From Hyaloscypha bicolor E (lineage: Eukaryota; Ascomycota; Leotiomycetes; Helotiales; Hyaloscyphaceae), in contig NW_020194563.1 of the NCBI RefSeq assembly GCF_002865645.1, positions 144,152-208,151 of the forward strand: a stretch of 64,000 nucleotides of DNA, read 5' to 3'. The notes beneath the pieces are model-generated. The model was not told the origin of the DNA, searched no databases, and worked only from the letters and a program-made list of their open reading frames with translations. A program made the position numbers and the translations under genes. Position 1 is the stretch's first letter, and each line of letters starts with the position of its first letter. Positions 1 through 10,212 of this stretch are shown here, in pieces.

Positions 1-63
1 CTAAGCTTACAGGCTTTTCCATTAACGCCGTGGTCTGTCTTTCTACCCAACTCGAACGCCTCC

Positions 64-1112
64 CTATTCCTCAATAGTCTTCACACACTCCCACTCACCC
101 CTCAAATTCTCCTTCCACAGCGTAACCTTATTATCCCCCGAACTAACCGCCAACACATTCCCGCTCAGACTCCAGCTGACCCTCCAAAGCACAACCTCGA
201 ACGGGATCACCTTGCTGTTCCACACCCCAGGCTGGCTCGGATCGCTCGTCCAGATCCGCACCGTCTTGTCCTGGCTCGCGGACGCGATGTAACTCTTTTG
301 CAATACCGTGGGCGACCATGCTACGTCGCGCACCCAGTCCGTATGGCCGGTCAAAGGGTCCCGCTCCTGCTTGTAATCTTGCGACCCTTGGTCGAAACTC
401 CATAGGCGCAGCATGTTGTCGCTTCCACCCGTCACGAATCTCCTCACTCCTCCCTGACCCCCCGCACTGCTCACCAAAGACCCAGGACTCGTGCTCGGCG
501 CCCAAGAAACGGAGTTAACGCCAATGCCGTGCGCGTGGAAGATCTTATGGTCCATGCTATTGTCCTTGAATTCTAAGACGCTGACGTTCCCATCGGATGA
601 GGCGCAGGCGAGAAGACACCCGGACTCGTGAGGGGACCAGGAGATGATGTTTACGGAGGCCGTGTGTAAGGCGAAATCGAAGACTTTCGTCCAGGTGGTG
701 CCGGATTCCCGCCAGATGAAGACTTTCCCGTCGTACCCTGCGCTGGCGAGGATGTTGCCATACTTGGGGTGCGCCCAGGAGACGCACCATACTGCGCCTT
801 CGTGTCTGTAGGAGGCGTGTTAGTGAGAGGTTGGGAGAAGGGGGACGGTGAGGAAGGGGGAAGGGTACCCTTTGAGTGTTTCTGTCAGCCGGTGCGAATC
901 GCCTTCTACTTCGAAGATCTTGACTGTGCGGTCTGAGGAGCAGGTTGCGAGGCGGCGGCCGTAGTAATCGAGGACTGCATCGTGCTGTTCACTTCAGATC
1001 AGTTGCTGATTTTATGAATGAGGAGCGGAAAGGTGTCGCATTGGTGCAATTGAGTGGAAAAGGGACATACAATCATGTCATCGTGACCGGAGTTGGAGAT
1101 AACTTGTGCCAT
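64..1112 (-). CDS. SEC13: SEC13, COPII coat and nuclear-pore WD40 protein
   Basis: Three exons (1112-1071, 984-869, 805-64; introns of 86 and 63 nt) join to a 299-aa protein, the usual length for Sec13. The start [21 protein letters not shown] and the run of WD40 blades ([32 protein letters not shown]) are typical. Known role of the family: Sec13 pairs with Sec31 in the outer COPII cage on ER exit sites and with Nup145C/Nup96 in the Y-complex of the nuclear pore, and it also sits in SEA/GATOR2. Both introns begin with GT and end with AG and keep the frame. The gene is divergent from PEX20 across about 465 bp. Nothing looks damaged, and confidence in both identity and exon structure is high. 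Confidence 0.97.
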
Positions 1113-1577
1113 GTTGACACAGAGTTCTTGGTGTTGTGGTCAGGATTTTGAGGACAGCTTGATCCGAGACGGAATTTGGAGATTTGGAGCTGTTGATCGA
1201 TGCGGCCAGGCTGTCAGGGAACTAGAGGGTGGAGCGGAATTTTGTTTCGCCGGTGGCGTGGAGAGAAAGGCTGAGTGACGCTTGTGATCGCGGGGGAAAT
1301 TGCCGCTCCGGCTCGGCTTCGCCATTTCACGCTTCACTTTGCAACTTCTCATTCACTTTCTTCCTGCTTGATTTCTCGGCAACAGTGCTTGATATATTCA
1401 TTCTTTCATTAATTGCTTCAACAATACATTTTGGATAAAAGTCGGAGCTTTTGATAACAAAACACCGAGCGCTAATAACCTCGGCTCGCGACGATAAATA
1501 CTTCGACTCCTACTCTGAGACGATCTTTTCGATACAACCACAATACAATCTGGCGAAGCAGAGACAGATCGGCCACC
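1113..1577. promoter_or_regulatory. Divergent intergenic region SEC13 / PEX20
   Basis: These 465 bp separate the start codons of two genes reading outward, so both promoters must lie here unless they extend into coding sequence. I see no clear TATA box. The PEX20 start sits in a good context (GCCACCATGG). No other gene is visible. Confidence 0.6.
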
Positions 1578-2706
1578 ATGGCGGACGGCATGTGCGGACC
1601 GTCCAACCCTCTGCAGAACTTCCAGAAGCACAGCACTGTCGACAAAACCTTACAACAAGACAGGCTCGTCTCGAGACCATCACCGTCTCAGGTAAGCATC
1701 CCCTTTGCACAGATCGGTTCTCCATTAACGCCTTTGTCAGGGTTTTCGCTCCTCTCCTGGCCCCAATGCAGGACTTGTAGACCCTGAGTTCGAGGCCTTT
1801 CAAGCTGGACAATTACCGCTTAATCATGGCTTCCAAAGACAACAGTTCCCAGCTCAATCGGGCTTCAACCAACAACCACAACCTGGACCATCGGCGGCTT
1901 GGGTTTCCGATTTCCAACGCCTGAACATCTCGAGCCCTCCTCCTCAGTTTATGCAACCACCATTCGCTCCACAGCACGCCCAACAAAGACATGACACTGG
2001 TGGTTGGCATCAGGACTTTGCGAGGCAGCAGAGTGAGATTGGTAATGCGGTGCAGAGTATGATCAACATGTCGGGGCAGACGAACTCTGAAATTCGGTAT
2101 TCACCTCTGTCCGGGATTAGCATGGTGCCTCGATATTCTGGTGGATTTGCGGGTCAACAAGCGGACATGTCAAGAGCTCAGCAGAAGCAACCTGAGGAGG
2201 CATTCGACGAAGAGGCATTTGCTAGGGCTTTTGAGGCAGCTGCTCAGACGGAGATGGCGAGCAAGGAGCAAGAAAGCCAGCACGAAGCATCCCAACAAGA
2301 TACCAGTCAAGAACAAAGCCAAGGCATTGAGGTGGTTCAGGACATCGCGATCGACGAGTCGGTAGAACGTCTCACGGGTAAAAGACCGCTTGACAAACCC
2401 ATCGGCGCGGACACCATTGACGACCCTAAGCTAGACCCCAAGATTAACCAACAACAGAACAGTCCTGATGCGTTAGCGCGGACGGCGGGACAGTTGCTGG
2501 ATAGTGTGCGCCATGATCGGAGCATCAAGTTCCAGAACAGCCAATTCCTTGAGCTCATGCGCCAGATTAGGGACAAAGAGGTGACGGTGGAGGGAGACAG
2601 GATTGTGGGTACGGGGATGAATAATGATAATGGTGCAGGCGGGGTTGAAGCTGACGGCATGGCGGGTAGATCAGGGGCTGAGGAGGCTATCAAGGTTGCT
2701 TCTTAA
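1578..2706 (+). CDS. PEX20: Peroxin 20 (PTS2 co-receptor)
   Basis: Two exons (1578-1691 and 1741-2706, intron 49 nt) give a 359-aa protein. The N-terminus MADGMCGPSNPLQNFQKH carries the conserved cysteine (C6) that in Pex20/Pex5 receptors is mono-ubiquitinated for recycling. A WxxxF motif (WVSDF, W92-F96) is of the kind that docks Pex14. The segment around residues 293-330 (KFQNSQFLELMRQIRDKEV) matches the Pex7-binding region of fungal Pex20. Known role: with Pex7 it carries PTS2 cargo such as thiolase to the peroxisome. The acceptor at 1740 was preferred over the later one at 1771, because only the first keeps the frame (GFRSSPGPNAGLVDPEFEAF). The stop at 2704 is the simplest end; a longer fusion with the downstream frame is discussed under findings. 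Confidence 0.93.
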
Positions 2707-2746
2707 TGAGATTGTATATTAGGGCGCCGTCTGACCTGGTGCATAG

Positions 2747-3653
2747 GATGAAATTGCATTGCTATCTGAGAAGCTGAGGGAAATTGCCCTCAATGAAGAG
2801 AAGCCGTTTGTGAGGACACCACAGAATGTGTGTTATACATTTCTTGATATTCCGTGCAACTCAAGGGGAACTTAAATCCAGAAGTCTGGAGATTGACATT
2901 CCCCCAAATCGAATATTTTCTTATCTCACCGCTCTAATCGTTCTCATCGACCTGCTCTCATCAGACCTTCCCTTCCCATCTACTGTCCAAAACTAACCCT
3001 CCCAGCTCCGTAACCTCCTGCACACCCTAATCCACCTACACTCTCTCCTCCCAAACGCCAACGGCTCACCCCTCTACACGCTGCCTCCCTCTCTATCTTC
3101 CACCCTTGCTACTCTCTCCTCCCACCCAGTCCTCTCCCAAATCCCCTCAATCCAAGAAATCATCACCTCAATCCAACGTCTACGCTTCTTTCCAAAAACC
3201 GGCTCTGCGCTCGCGTTTGCGCAGAGGAGGACGGCGAAGATTGTTAGTAAGGCTGATGAGTGGGTGGTTTTTACTCCGATGGAGGGAGAGATGGGAGAGA
3301 CAGGGGTGCAGGGGCAGGGGCAAGAGGAGGATATTGTGAAGAGGTGGCAGAGTGATCGTTTCCCGGAGCGGACCGGGGAGCAAGAGGGGGAGGGAGAAGA
3401 GAGCATGGAGTCGAGGGTTGCGAGGATTAGAGCGAGAGTTGCTGAGTTGATTGGGGATGTGGAAACACCTACTATGACAACCAAGGAGGATAATGAAGCG
3501 AAAGCTATGTGGAATGTCCTAGGGTACACGATCACGGAAACAGGAAACGAGGAACTTGATAAAGATATTCTTGCGATCCATAAGCAGAGGATGGAAGATA
3601 TTCTCGGAGAGCAGATAAGGGGGAAGGCGGGTTCGCAGGGCAAGGAAATGTAA
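2747..3653 (+). pseudogene. Unrecognised gene, either decayed or with micro-introns
   Basis: A coding-like track follows PEX20 but needs several repairs. Frame 2 from 2747 (DEIALLSEKLREIALNEEKP) ends at a TAA in 2876. Frame 0 then carries LEIDIPPNRIFSYLTALIV until a TAA at 2994-2996. The same frame reopens at 3006 (LRNLLHTLIHLHSLLPN) and runs to 3651-3653 with an acidic tail (ESMESRVARIRARVAELIGD). Removing 28 nt (2854-2881) and 21 nt (2985-3005), both GT..AG and the second with CTAAC before CCCAG, closes the frame. No start codon for the first block is visible. Beyond the final stop another frame looks coding-like (LQLVRSPEEMRDMLRRVWGG near 3722-3780), which suggests a further lesion. I do not recognise the family. 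Third-position bias supports past or present coding. Confidence 0.45.
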
Positions 3654-4146
3654 GGAGTACGCAGGAGAAGACGTCGCCGGATCTGAGTGATAGGAAGAAG
3701 TTTAGGGCTCGGCGGCCCGCCTGCAGCTGGTTAGGAGCCCGGAAGAGATGAGGGACATGCTGAGGAGAGTGTGGGGAGGGCTAAGACGGGGGAGGATTGA
3801 TGGGTACAGGAAGTGTGTGTTTCGGGTGGTATTTGACGTTTCTCGGCGGGGCGTGATTTCGAAGATACCAAAAATAGAGGTAAAAATTGTGGGCTCGCTT
3901 AGTTCTAGCGGCTTCCCTCGCTAATTTTATAGGGGCTCGAGTGGGGCTCTCACTAAGCACGAAAATTATTCCTTTTACATATACTTTCAAGAATTTATGA
4001 AAATTTTGTTTAGGTAGAGACTTTGAACGACTGTAAATCATTGATACCTACGAAGTTAAGGTAATCAATCAACTGGATGTCTAAGGAAATAATTAGTCTC
4101 GTATTCAGAGACCGCGTCTGTCTGCTCAATAATAGCTTAGGACTTG
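3654..4146. other. Intergenic, no supported gene
   Basis: Apart from the possible frame-shifted tail of the preceding gene (to about 3850) I see no coding signal. The second half is AT-rich and contains the 3' flank of the DUF6594 gene. Confidence 0.5.
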
Positions 4147-5601
4147 TTAATGAATTCTATTGGCAACGAAAATAACGAGAATAGCACCGTACGCTGCGGT
4201 TGCGGCAATGGCTTGATCATTAGAGGCCTTGGACACGATAGCAACTGCAACAGAGAAATTGAAAGTGAACAGAAACGCGGCTATCAATATCCAGTGCAGC
4301 GAAGTGATATAGGATAAGGCGGCTATTGGCACAAGCACAAAAAGACCGCCAATCACAGCTACCAGGAGACGAGCAGTGTTATCAACTACCGGCGAGATGT
4401 ATGTTGAATGTTGACGAGACGAGTCGATAATCCTCTTGATTTCTGTCAGACGGTTAGTGAAACTCAATCAGCCGTGTGCAGGAAATAATAACAGATCTAC
4501 CTTTTGGGCCCAGGCCATCAAGTGCACTGTCACTTGCTGGCGTTTTCTTGAGACCCCAACCAATTGAAAGGTTAAGCCGTAGCCAGATAAGTGACCTTTT
4601 CACGAAAGGGAGTTTTCTTGACTCCTCGTCCTTGCGAAGCAGATTAGCAGCTTCGTCGATATTTCTTCTTTCTCGCCCTGCACGATCAAGCAAGCTTAAG
4701 GGGATATGCTTTCGCAACCCCTCTCTGAGGTCATCGACAGACGAGAGAGCTTCCGAATTAGCTAGATCAAAGAAGTTTAGTGCATCTGGAGAATCCCAGT
4801 ATCGAGGCTCGTCTAGTGCGAGGGCCAATTTTTGTCCAGCCAGATGGCTGTCTTCAAAACCAGGTTGGTTTAGTCTGGAGATCTTCTGAAAGGCTTCAAT
4901 TGATTTCACTTTCTGGGTGTTGGTGATTTTAGAGTACATGCAAGAGCGAGGGTCCAACCATATGTTTGAATACACTTGTGTAGCAGCAAATGCGTCTCGA
5001 GATAATCCGTACTTTCATTCGGAGGCTGGTATTGAACCTTTTCATCCAAACGTATCAGACGATCCTGAGCGAAAAGCAGATCCAGGAGACAGAGGCGTTC
5101 AAACCGGTTGAACTTGAATAATCTTTGGGATTGATACTCGTCCGCGAGAGTCAGAAATCGACCCAGTGAGGCAGTCCCCAACCCTCTTGGAGCCTTTGCA
5201 CCCGGTTCAGAGGCCTCATCGCTACCAAGCCATAGATACTTCATTATCTTTTTCCTCTGTTCAAGGCGAGGCAGGTTCGTGAAGTTGGGCTGAGCCAAAG
5301 AATCTATCGATTTTCGCGACAATTTTGAATCGCGAAGTGTTGACTGAATTCTTAAAACTGCTATGCCCTCAGATGAGAGCCTTCTCTTCAAGCCATGATG
5401 GACTGCTTTGGCATCAGTTGCGGGGTCTGGCGGTGTAGCCCGCTTGTCGATATCAACAGGATCTTGCGGGTTAAACCCCTCCTTTCCTTTCGTGTCCTTT
5501 GTGTTCGACTTTTCATTTTGAGTGCTATCCGGTGCTGCAAGTGCCGAGCTAGGAATTTTTTCTGTGCCCATCACACCACTTTCAAGATCGATTGACGACA
5601 T
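4147..5601 (-). CDS. DUF6594-type membrane protein
   Basis: Exons 5601-5013, 4974-4501 and 4442-4147 give 452 aa. The C-terminal 98 residues hold three hydrophobic spans (LLVAVIGGLFVLVPIAALSY, HWILIAAFLFTFNFSVAVAI, AIAATAAYGAILVIFVA) behind a charged linker, the layout of the large fungal DUF6594 family. The N-terminal 120 residues are low-complexity and acidic/basic, and the middle (LASLGRFLTLADEYQSQRLF, FERLCLLDLLFAQDRLIRLDEK) fits the helical part of the family. No function is established for it. The first intron is only 38 nt (4975-5012, GTACGG..CAAG). It is needed to pass from one open frame to the next and is one of the shortest I can support here. The second intron (58 nt) has a clear CTAAC branch site. 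The gene stands alone with no operon-like partner. Confidence 0.8.
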
Positions 5602-6263
5602 TGGAGCAATAGGCCGACTGTCAGACCGTGCTGTCCAGAGCCAGTTCGTACTAATATCAACGTGGTTGAAAGAGACTAGGCCACAGTGCGGACGTCCGAA
5701 GTAGAGGCTTGAATTTCGTCACTCACAAACTGAAACAAGATATTTTGTGCTCTATGCGTAGGCGAAGAGTTTAGGGATTATGAGGGTCAAAGGTTTGCCC
5801 TACGTAGATCGACGATCCTCCTGGTGTGTGGCGGCTCCGCCACGCTGCACTGCATCGAGAACCCAGAGACATTGTCAAATCAGAACCTGCCAACGTTTTA
5901 AAGGCGCACCAACGCAAGAAATATGGCTGAACGAATCACCAAAATTCAAATAAAAATGCAAACATTTTGTCGGACTTCTAGACATACGAATATTCCGGTA
6001 TAAAGTCATGTGACTACAGGGAAGATGTGATGATATTCGCAGCAAAAATCATGAGCTGTGGGCGAGAGGAGAAGTTATAGAGATGACGCGATGACGAGAG
6101 AAAAAAGCAAGTAGATTTATTCTGGGTTGGAATGATATCTAAGCAGCAGCAAGCATTCTATGCCAAACCTCTCGCAACACCAAGTTCCAACTCCCGGCTG
6201 GGTACATCACTCTGTAATAGTACAACTCGCCCCACAATGCCTCCTGTGAACTGGCGTAGCCAT
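5602..6263. other. Intergenic, promoter side of the DUF6594 gene
   Basis: About 660 bp between the start of the DUF6594 gene and the stop of the RTA1-like gene. No ORF with family resemblance and no clear RNA gene was seen. Confidence 0.5.
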
Positions 6264-7535
6264 CTAGAGCGGGACTGTCTGCAATCGCTCACTCTCGGGC
6301 GTGGTGTCGCTCCTTGGCTTCTCCAAAGACAAGGCGCTACCGTTCTTCTTATAGCCCCATCCAGAATTCTTCCACTCATCTCTACCGAGGAACTGTCCAG
6401 GCGGGAATGCAGTAAGAAACGTCGTAGCCAAGATCATCATCCCGCCTTCAAGGATCATGAATGTGATTTGATCATTTGCAAGCTTGCCACTGAAGCCGTG
6501 GGCCAGCTCTGCCACACGGAACAAAGAACGGACGAGAATAAAGAAGGTGGCTATTGCGAATGCTAGATATCTTGTCAGTATGGGGTGTTGGAGCAGGGGT
6601 TTGGGAGAGGAACATACCATAGATGAAAAGCTTGAAATGTCTGCTCGCAGCATCGCGAGTCGCCCACCCTGAACCTATAGCGGTTCTGTCCTTCTTGACT
6701 CTCCAGAAGAACTCGGCGCACAGGGCCATGAAGATCAAGATAGACAGCACCTGGAAGGACAGGCCAGCGACCATGAGATGAACCCCGCCGTTCCTGGTCG
6801 AAGCGCTCAAGCTTCCTTGGTCTGCAATGCCACCACCTGCAGATTGTAGCACTAAAGCAATGAAGTCAGAGCATATGAATGTGATAGTGTAGGTTTTTGG
6901 TGTGAGGCGTGAGTGTTGTGGACCGTAGTGCATGATCACTCGCGAGAGAGTGAGGTAGATTCCCGCCGTGAAGAAAACTGGGGCAATCGTGAGACAGATG
7001 ATTTGACTGGTTTCTGTCAGCACAATTTCCGATGAATTGGAGGTCGAGAACGTTCAGAGTTCAAGCTATACATTCGAGCAATTGCAAGATTGAATGTATG
7101 GAAGCAAGGTGGCACTTACATGAGGAACGGTGTCTGGCTGAACATGTTGTGCTTCATTATGACACGTGCAAGATAGCCGAGAATTTCGAGAATGAGGCCA
7201 CAGGACATAGCAAAGGAGAAGCTATGAGTCCGACGCCAAACCCAGAAAACGAGTTGAGTCAGGAGGAAAAAGGCAAATATGACTGCAAACAGGAAATTCG
7301 ACCCCGTATTTGGCACGTAGTCGACATTGGCGTACTTGAGAGAGCAAAGCCCTACTGTACATTCAGCGATCGAGGTGATGTTGGATGCCAACCAGAATCC
7401 TGCTGGATAGATTTCGCCATTGAACTGAGTGATGTTGATAGAATTAACTTCGGTTAGGTTGAGAACGGCTCCATTGCTACCGATACAGGGGATGTTGTAT
7501 TGTTGTGGAATAGTACATTGCTGGAGCCCGTCCAT
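6264..7535 (-). CDS. RTA1-like seven-transmembrane protein
   Basis: Exons 7535-7120, 7006-6618 and 6562-6264 give 367 aa. After a glycosylatable extracellular N-terminus (several NxT/S sites, paired cysteines) come seven hydrophobic segments, including NFLFAVIFAFFLLTQLVFWV, IICLTIAPVFFTAGIYLTLS and FAIATFFILVRSLFRVAEL. The RVAEL motif and the acidic residue after it are typical of the RTA1 domain. Known members (yeast Rta1, Rsb1, Pug1) reside in the plasma membrane and are linked to lipid/sphingoid-base translocation and sterol-toxin resistance; the substrate here is unknown. For intron 1 (113 nt) I chose the acceptor ACCAG at 7007, because the nearer GACAG breaks the frame. The start at MDGLQQC was preferred over an upstream in-frame ATG that would add a non-conserved 30-residue extension. 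Confidence 0.88.
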
Positions 7536-8531
7536 GATGGTAGTTTCGCGAGAGATGATGAGCTGGAAAGGTAGAGGAAAATATCCAGAGTAATCAAGAG
7601 ACACAGGGAGGAGGTGAATTTGCAACTTTGCAACCTCAAACTATTGGGGATATATGAAGACTTGTACTCATGCGGTCCTTGCTTCCACATAAAATTGCAT
7701 TGATGGAAGCTCATAGATGAGAGAATTTTCTTTGGTGAAGCTGAAGTCCTCGCCGCAATCCTTTGTGATGCTAATGGTCCGTCGGTAGCGTATCCGTACC
7801 TGCGTATGCAGGTCCTATCACAATTCGCCTTCCTTGCAAAGCCTGTCGATCGACTGCTCCAAGTAGGATTCGGAACACACTGCGCCCCATGAGTTTATCT
7901 GTAGCGAGGAGCCGCAGCCGCATGTGCAGCCGCAGCCAGGGGACTGGCATGGACCTTTCGCAGAAACAGACATAAATCGAGACAAATATAGACTGCTTTC
8001 CAAGGGCCCCAGAGACCTTTAATTTCGATGTTGTGATCAAGAGAAAAGCCACAGAGGCGCAGAAACTGTATTGGGTTTCATGTTGGTGATCCTCCATCTC
8101 TCGTTGAGTACCGGGGCAAGGTATATTACGAGTTGGCAAGTATGATTGGTTAAAAGAAACAGAAATAGAGCCTCGACACTTCTTGAGGACGGCAACTTCG
8201 CCGACTTGAACTAAAGGATCTGAAAATGCGCACTGGCACTCTTTGGAGGCTGCAGAGTCAATCAATTGTCCTTCTGGTGCGCGCAAAGTACTTCAACACA
8301 AAGAAAGCGATAGCTCTGTGTGAAAATTTGCAGACTCCTAATACCACCCTATTTATTGGTTCCTTCGTCTATGGAAAGTCCTGATCCGGCTGGAATTTGC
8401 GTGGAGTCGTGATTGTGTGTCGATTGACCTCTTGTACAGTATATGCATCCCTCGCTCGTTCTATTCTACAACTCTACTCGTTCGAGGGCTTCCGTATGCT
8501 CGAGCGCATATGGAGTGAACGATCCAACCTT
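7536..8531. other. Intergenic, no supported gene
   Basis: About 1 kb holding the RTA1-like promoter and the 3' flank of MGM101. A 171-codon open frame on the minus strand (8286-7771) has no recognisable motif or codon signal. A short GC-rich stretch near 7909-7936 repeats GCCGCAGCC, without an evident role. Confidence 0.5.
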
Positions 8532-9435
8532 CTATGACCCATATTTCGACTCCTTGAAAGGGTATCTGACTTCGTCATCTTTCCTGAGCCATATCTGCTT
8601 CTTCTTCTTAGTCACCACATGCTCTACCCAGACCTGTTTCGCCTTGTCCTTCATGAACTTTCGAATGTATCGAGGATCCCATAGCTCGCTAGCAACACCA
8701 AGATCTTTACAGCAGCGCATCAAAGCATTCGACTTACAGCCCTCGGTCGCAGTTGGTATGCCTTCGGGCGAGAAATAGTCTTGTTCTCCTCGTGCAACGG
8801 ATACCAACCTGCAGACAGAATGAGATCAGCTTCTGGCGCAGCAGATGGAATGGAAATACGTACCGTCCATTGGCAACAAGTGCATACTCTCTCGTAACAC
8901 TTTTGCCCGTAACGATAGTCTCCCCTCTCGGCGCAAGTCCCCAACCACCAGGCCCAAAAGCTTTGTTCAGTATCCTCCTGTACTTGATCTCTGGCAGATA
9001 TATGATCCCATCCGGCTTGACCTCCACATCATCAAAAGGTATAGGCGCTAATAATGTGTCTGCGGCTTCCTTGGAGAATGCCTGCGAGGATAAACCGTGG
9101 TAGGAGCGCGTCCAGTCGACTTGTCTGCTTCCTTCGTCGAGAATCAATGGTTCGTCCGCCAGGCCGTTGGTCATGTCTTTGATGGGCGATTGGTCGTCTA
9201 TGGAGTCTTGCTTCGATGGAGGAGGTGCTACTTTTGCTGGATCGACATTCTTGCGTGCGTAGGTTGGCGCTGCCGTTGCAGCGAATCGGTGGCAGGTCGA
9301 GAAAGATCTTGAGACTGGCGATAACAGCCGCGAAGCTGTTGCCGCTGAAACATCAGATCGGAATACTTTAAATGAATTTACTGAGGAAGCCCTTGATAGT
9401 ACAGAGCGCGCAGCTCTGGGAATTGACGTTGCCAT
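8532..9435 (-). CDS. MGM101: Mitochondrial genome maintenance protein MGM101
   Basis: Two exons (9435-8864 and 8808-8532, intron 55 nt) give 282 aa. The N-terminus is an arginine/serine-rich mitochondrial presequence ([20 protein letters not shown]). The core contains [33 protein letters not shown] and, across the intron, [20 protein letters not shown], followed by the lysine-rich end ([20 protein letters not shown]). These are the conserved blocks of Mgm101, a Rad52-like single-strand annealing protein of mtDNA nucleoids, needed for recombination and repair of mitochondrial DNA. The length fits filamentous-fungal orthologues. The gene is divergent from BPL1. Identity is secure, and the exon junction rebuilds a conserved arginine codon (CG|G). 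Confidence 0.96.
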
Positions 9436-10212
9436 GGTTGATGTAGTTGGGTTGGCGGACGCGAAGTTCGTGAACGTGAAAGCTTTCCGAGATCACGCTT
9501 CCGGCTGACCTTCTGGCCTGCCATTTCAGGGTCAACATCACCACGGGAAAAATATAGTAAACATAGGAGGAATATATTTGACTGTTGCTGAGTAAGATAT
9601 TGTCTACTACTACATTTAATGTTACATTCCTCAGCGCCCGCAGTGATCCTGTCGATTGCTACACAAGCTATCCACGCCACTCCATCAAGCATCCTTCATC
9701 TCGGTCCTTTTATCATTTTGTTGCCGCTTCCAACACTTTCGAAATACCTCGAGCTATATATCAGACATGAAATCAGTACGACGGTTCCCCTCGTGGGTAG
9801 GACACGTGATATGGAGGGAAAATCGCTAAATCCGGGAAGTTGGAAAGCTCACCTCGTTTTTGCATAGCCTCCAGTCTTTCTTCTCATAGTAACAGTCGTT
9901 CATCTTTGTATTCTCGGCTTCATCTTCGTCAGAATTCCAAAGATCCAAAGCTCTCCGCATCTTGATTTACCGGCACAGCCAGTGCTGAAGATCCGCTTGT
10001 CCCTGGAAAGAGATTTCAGTGTGTTGGGACGCCTCGTTGGGATCAACACCCTCACCATTCATCAGGCTCATCGTCGTCCGCTACCGCAACTGCTTTCTTT
10101 AAGTCGCTCTCCGATTTCGACATCGTGTCAAGATTTGTCGATTGAAGAAAAGGTGGAACAATTTGAATTTGGGTCGAGTCTCGCTCGGTTGGGCGGACCT
10201 AGGTTAGCCGTC
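9436..10212. promoter_or_regulatory. Divergent intergenic region MGM101 / BPL1
   Basis: These 777 bp separate two outward-reading housekeeping genes. Pyrimidine-rich runs precede the BPL1 start, as is common in fungal promoters. I see no convincing TATA box and no further gene. Confidence 0.5.

Noticed and set aside
7771..8286. 171-codon minus-strand ORF upstream of the RTA1-like gene
   Set aside because: No motif, no signal peptide, mixed codon use and no intron-supported extension. It is probably a chance frame.
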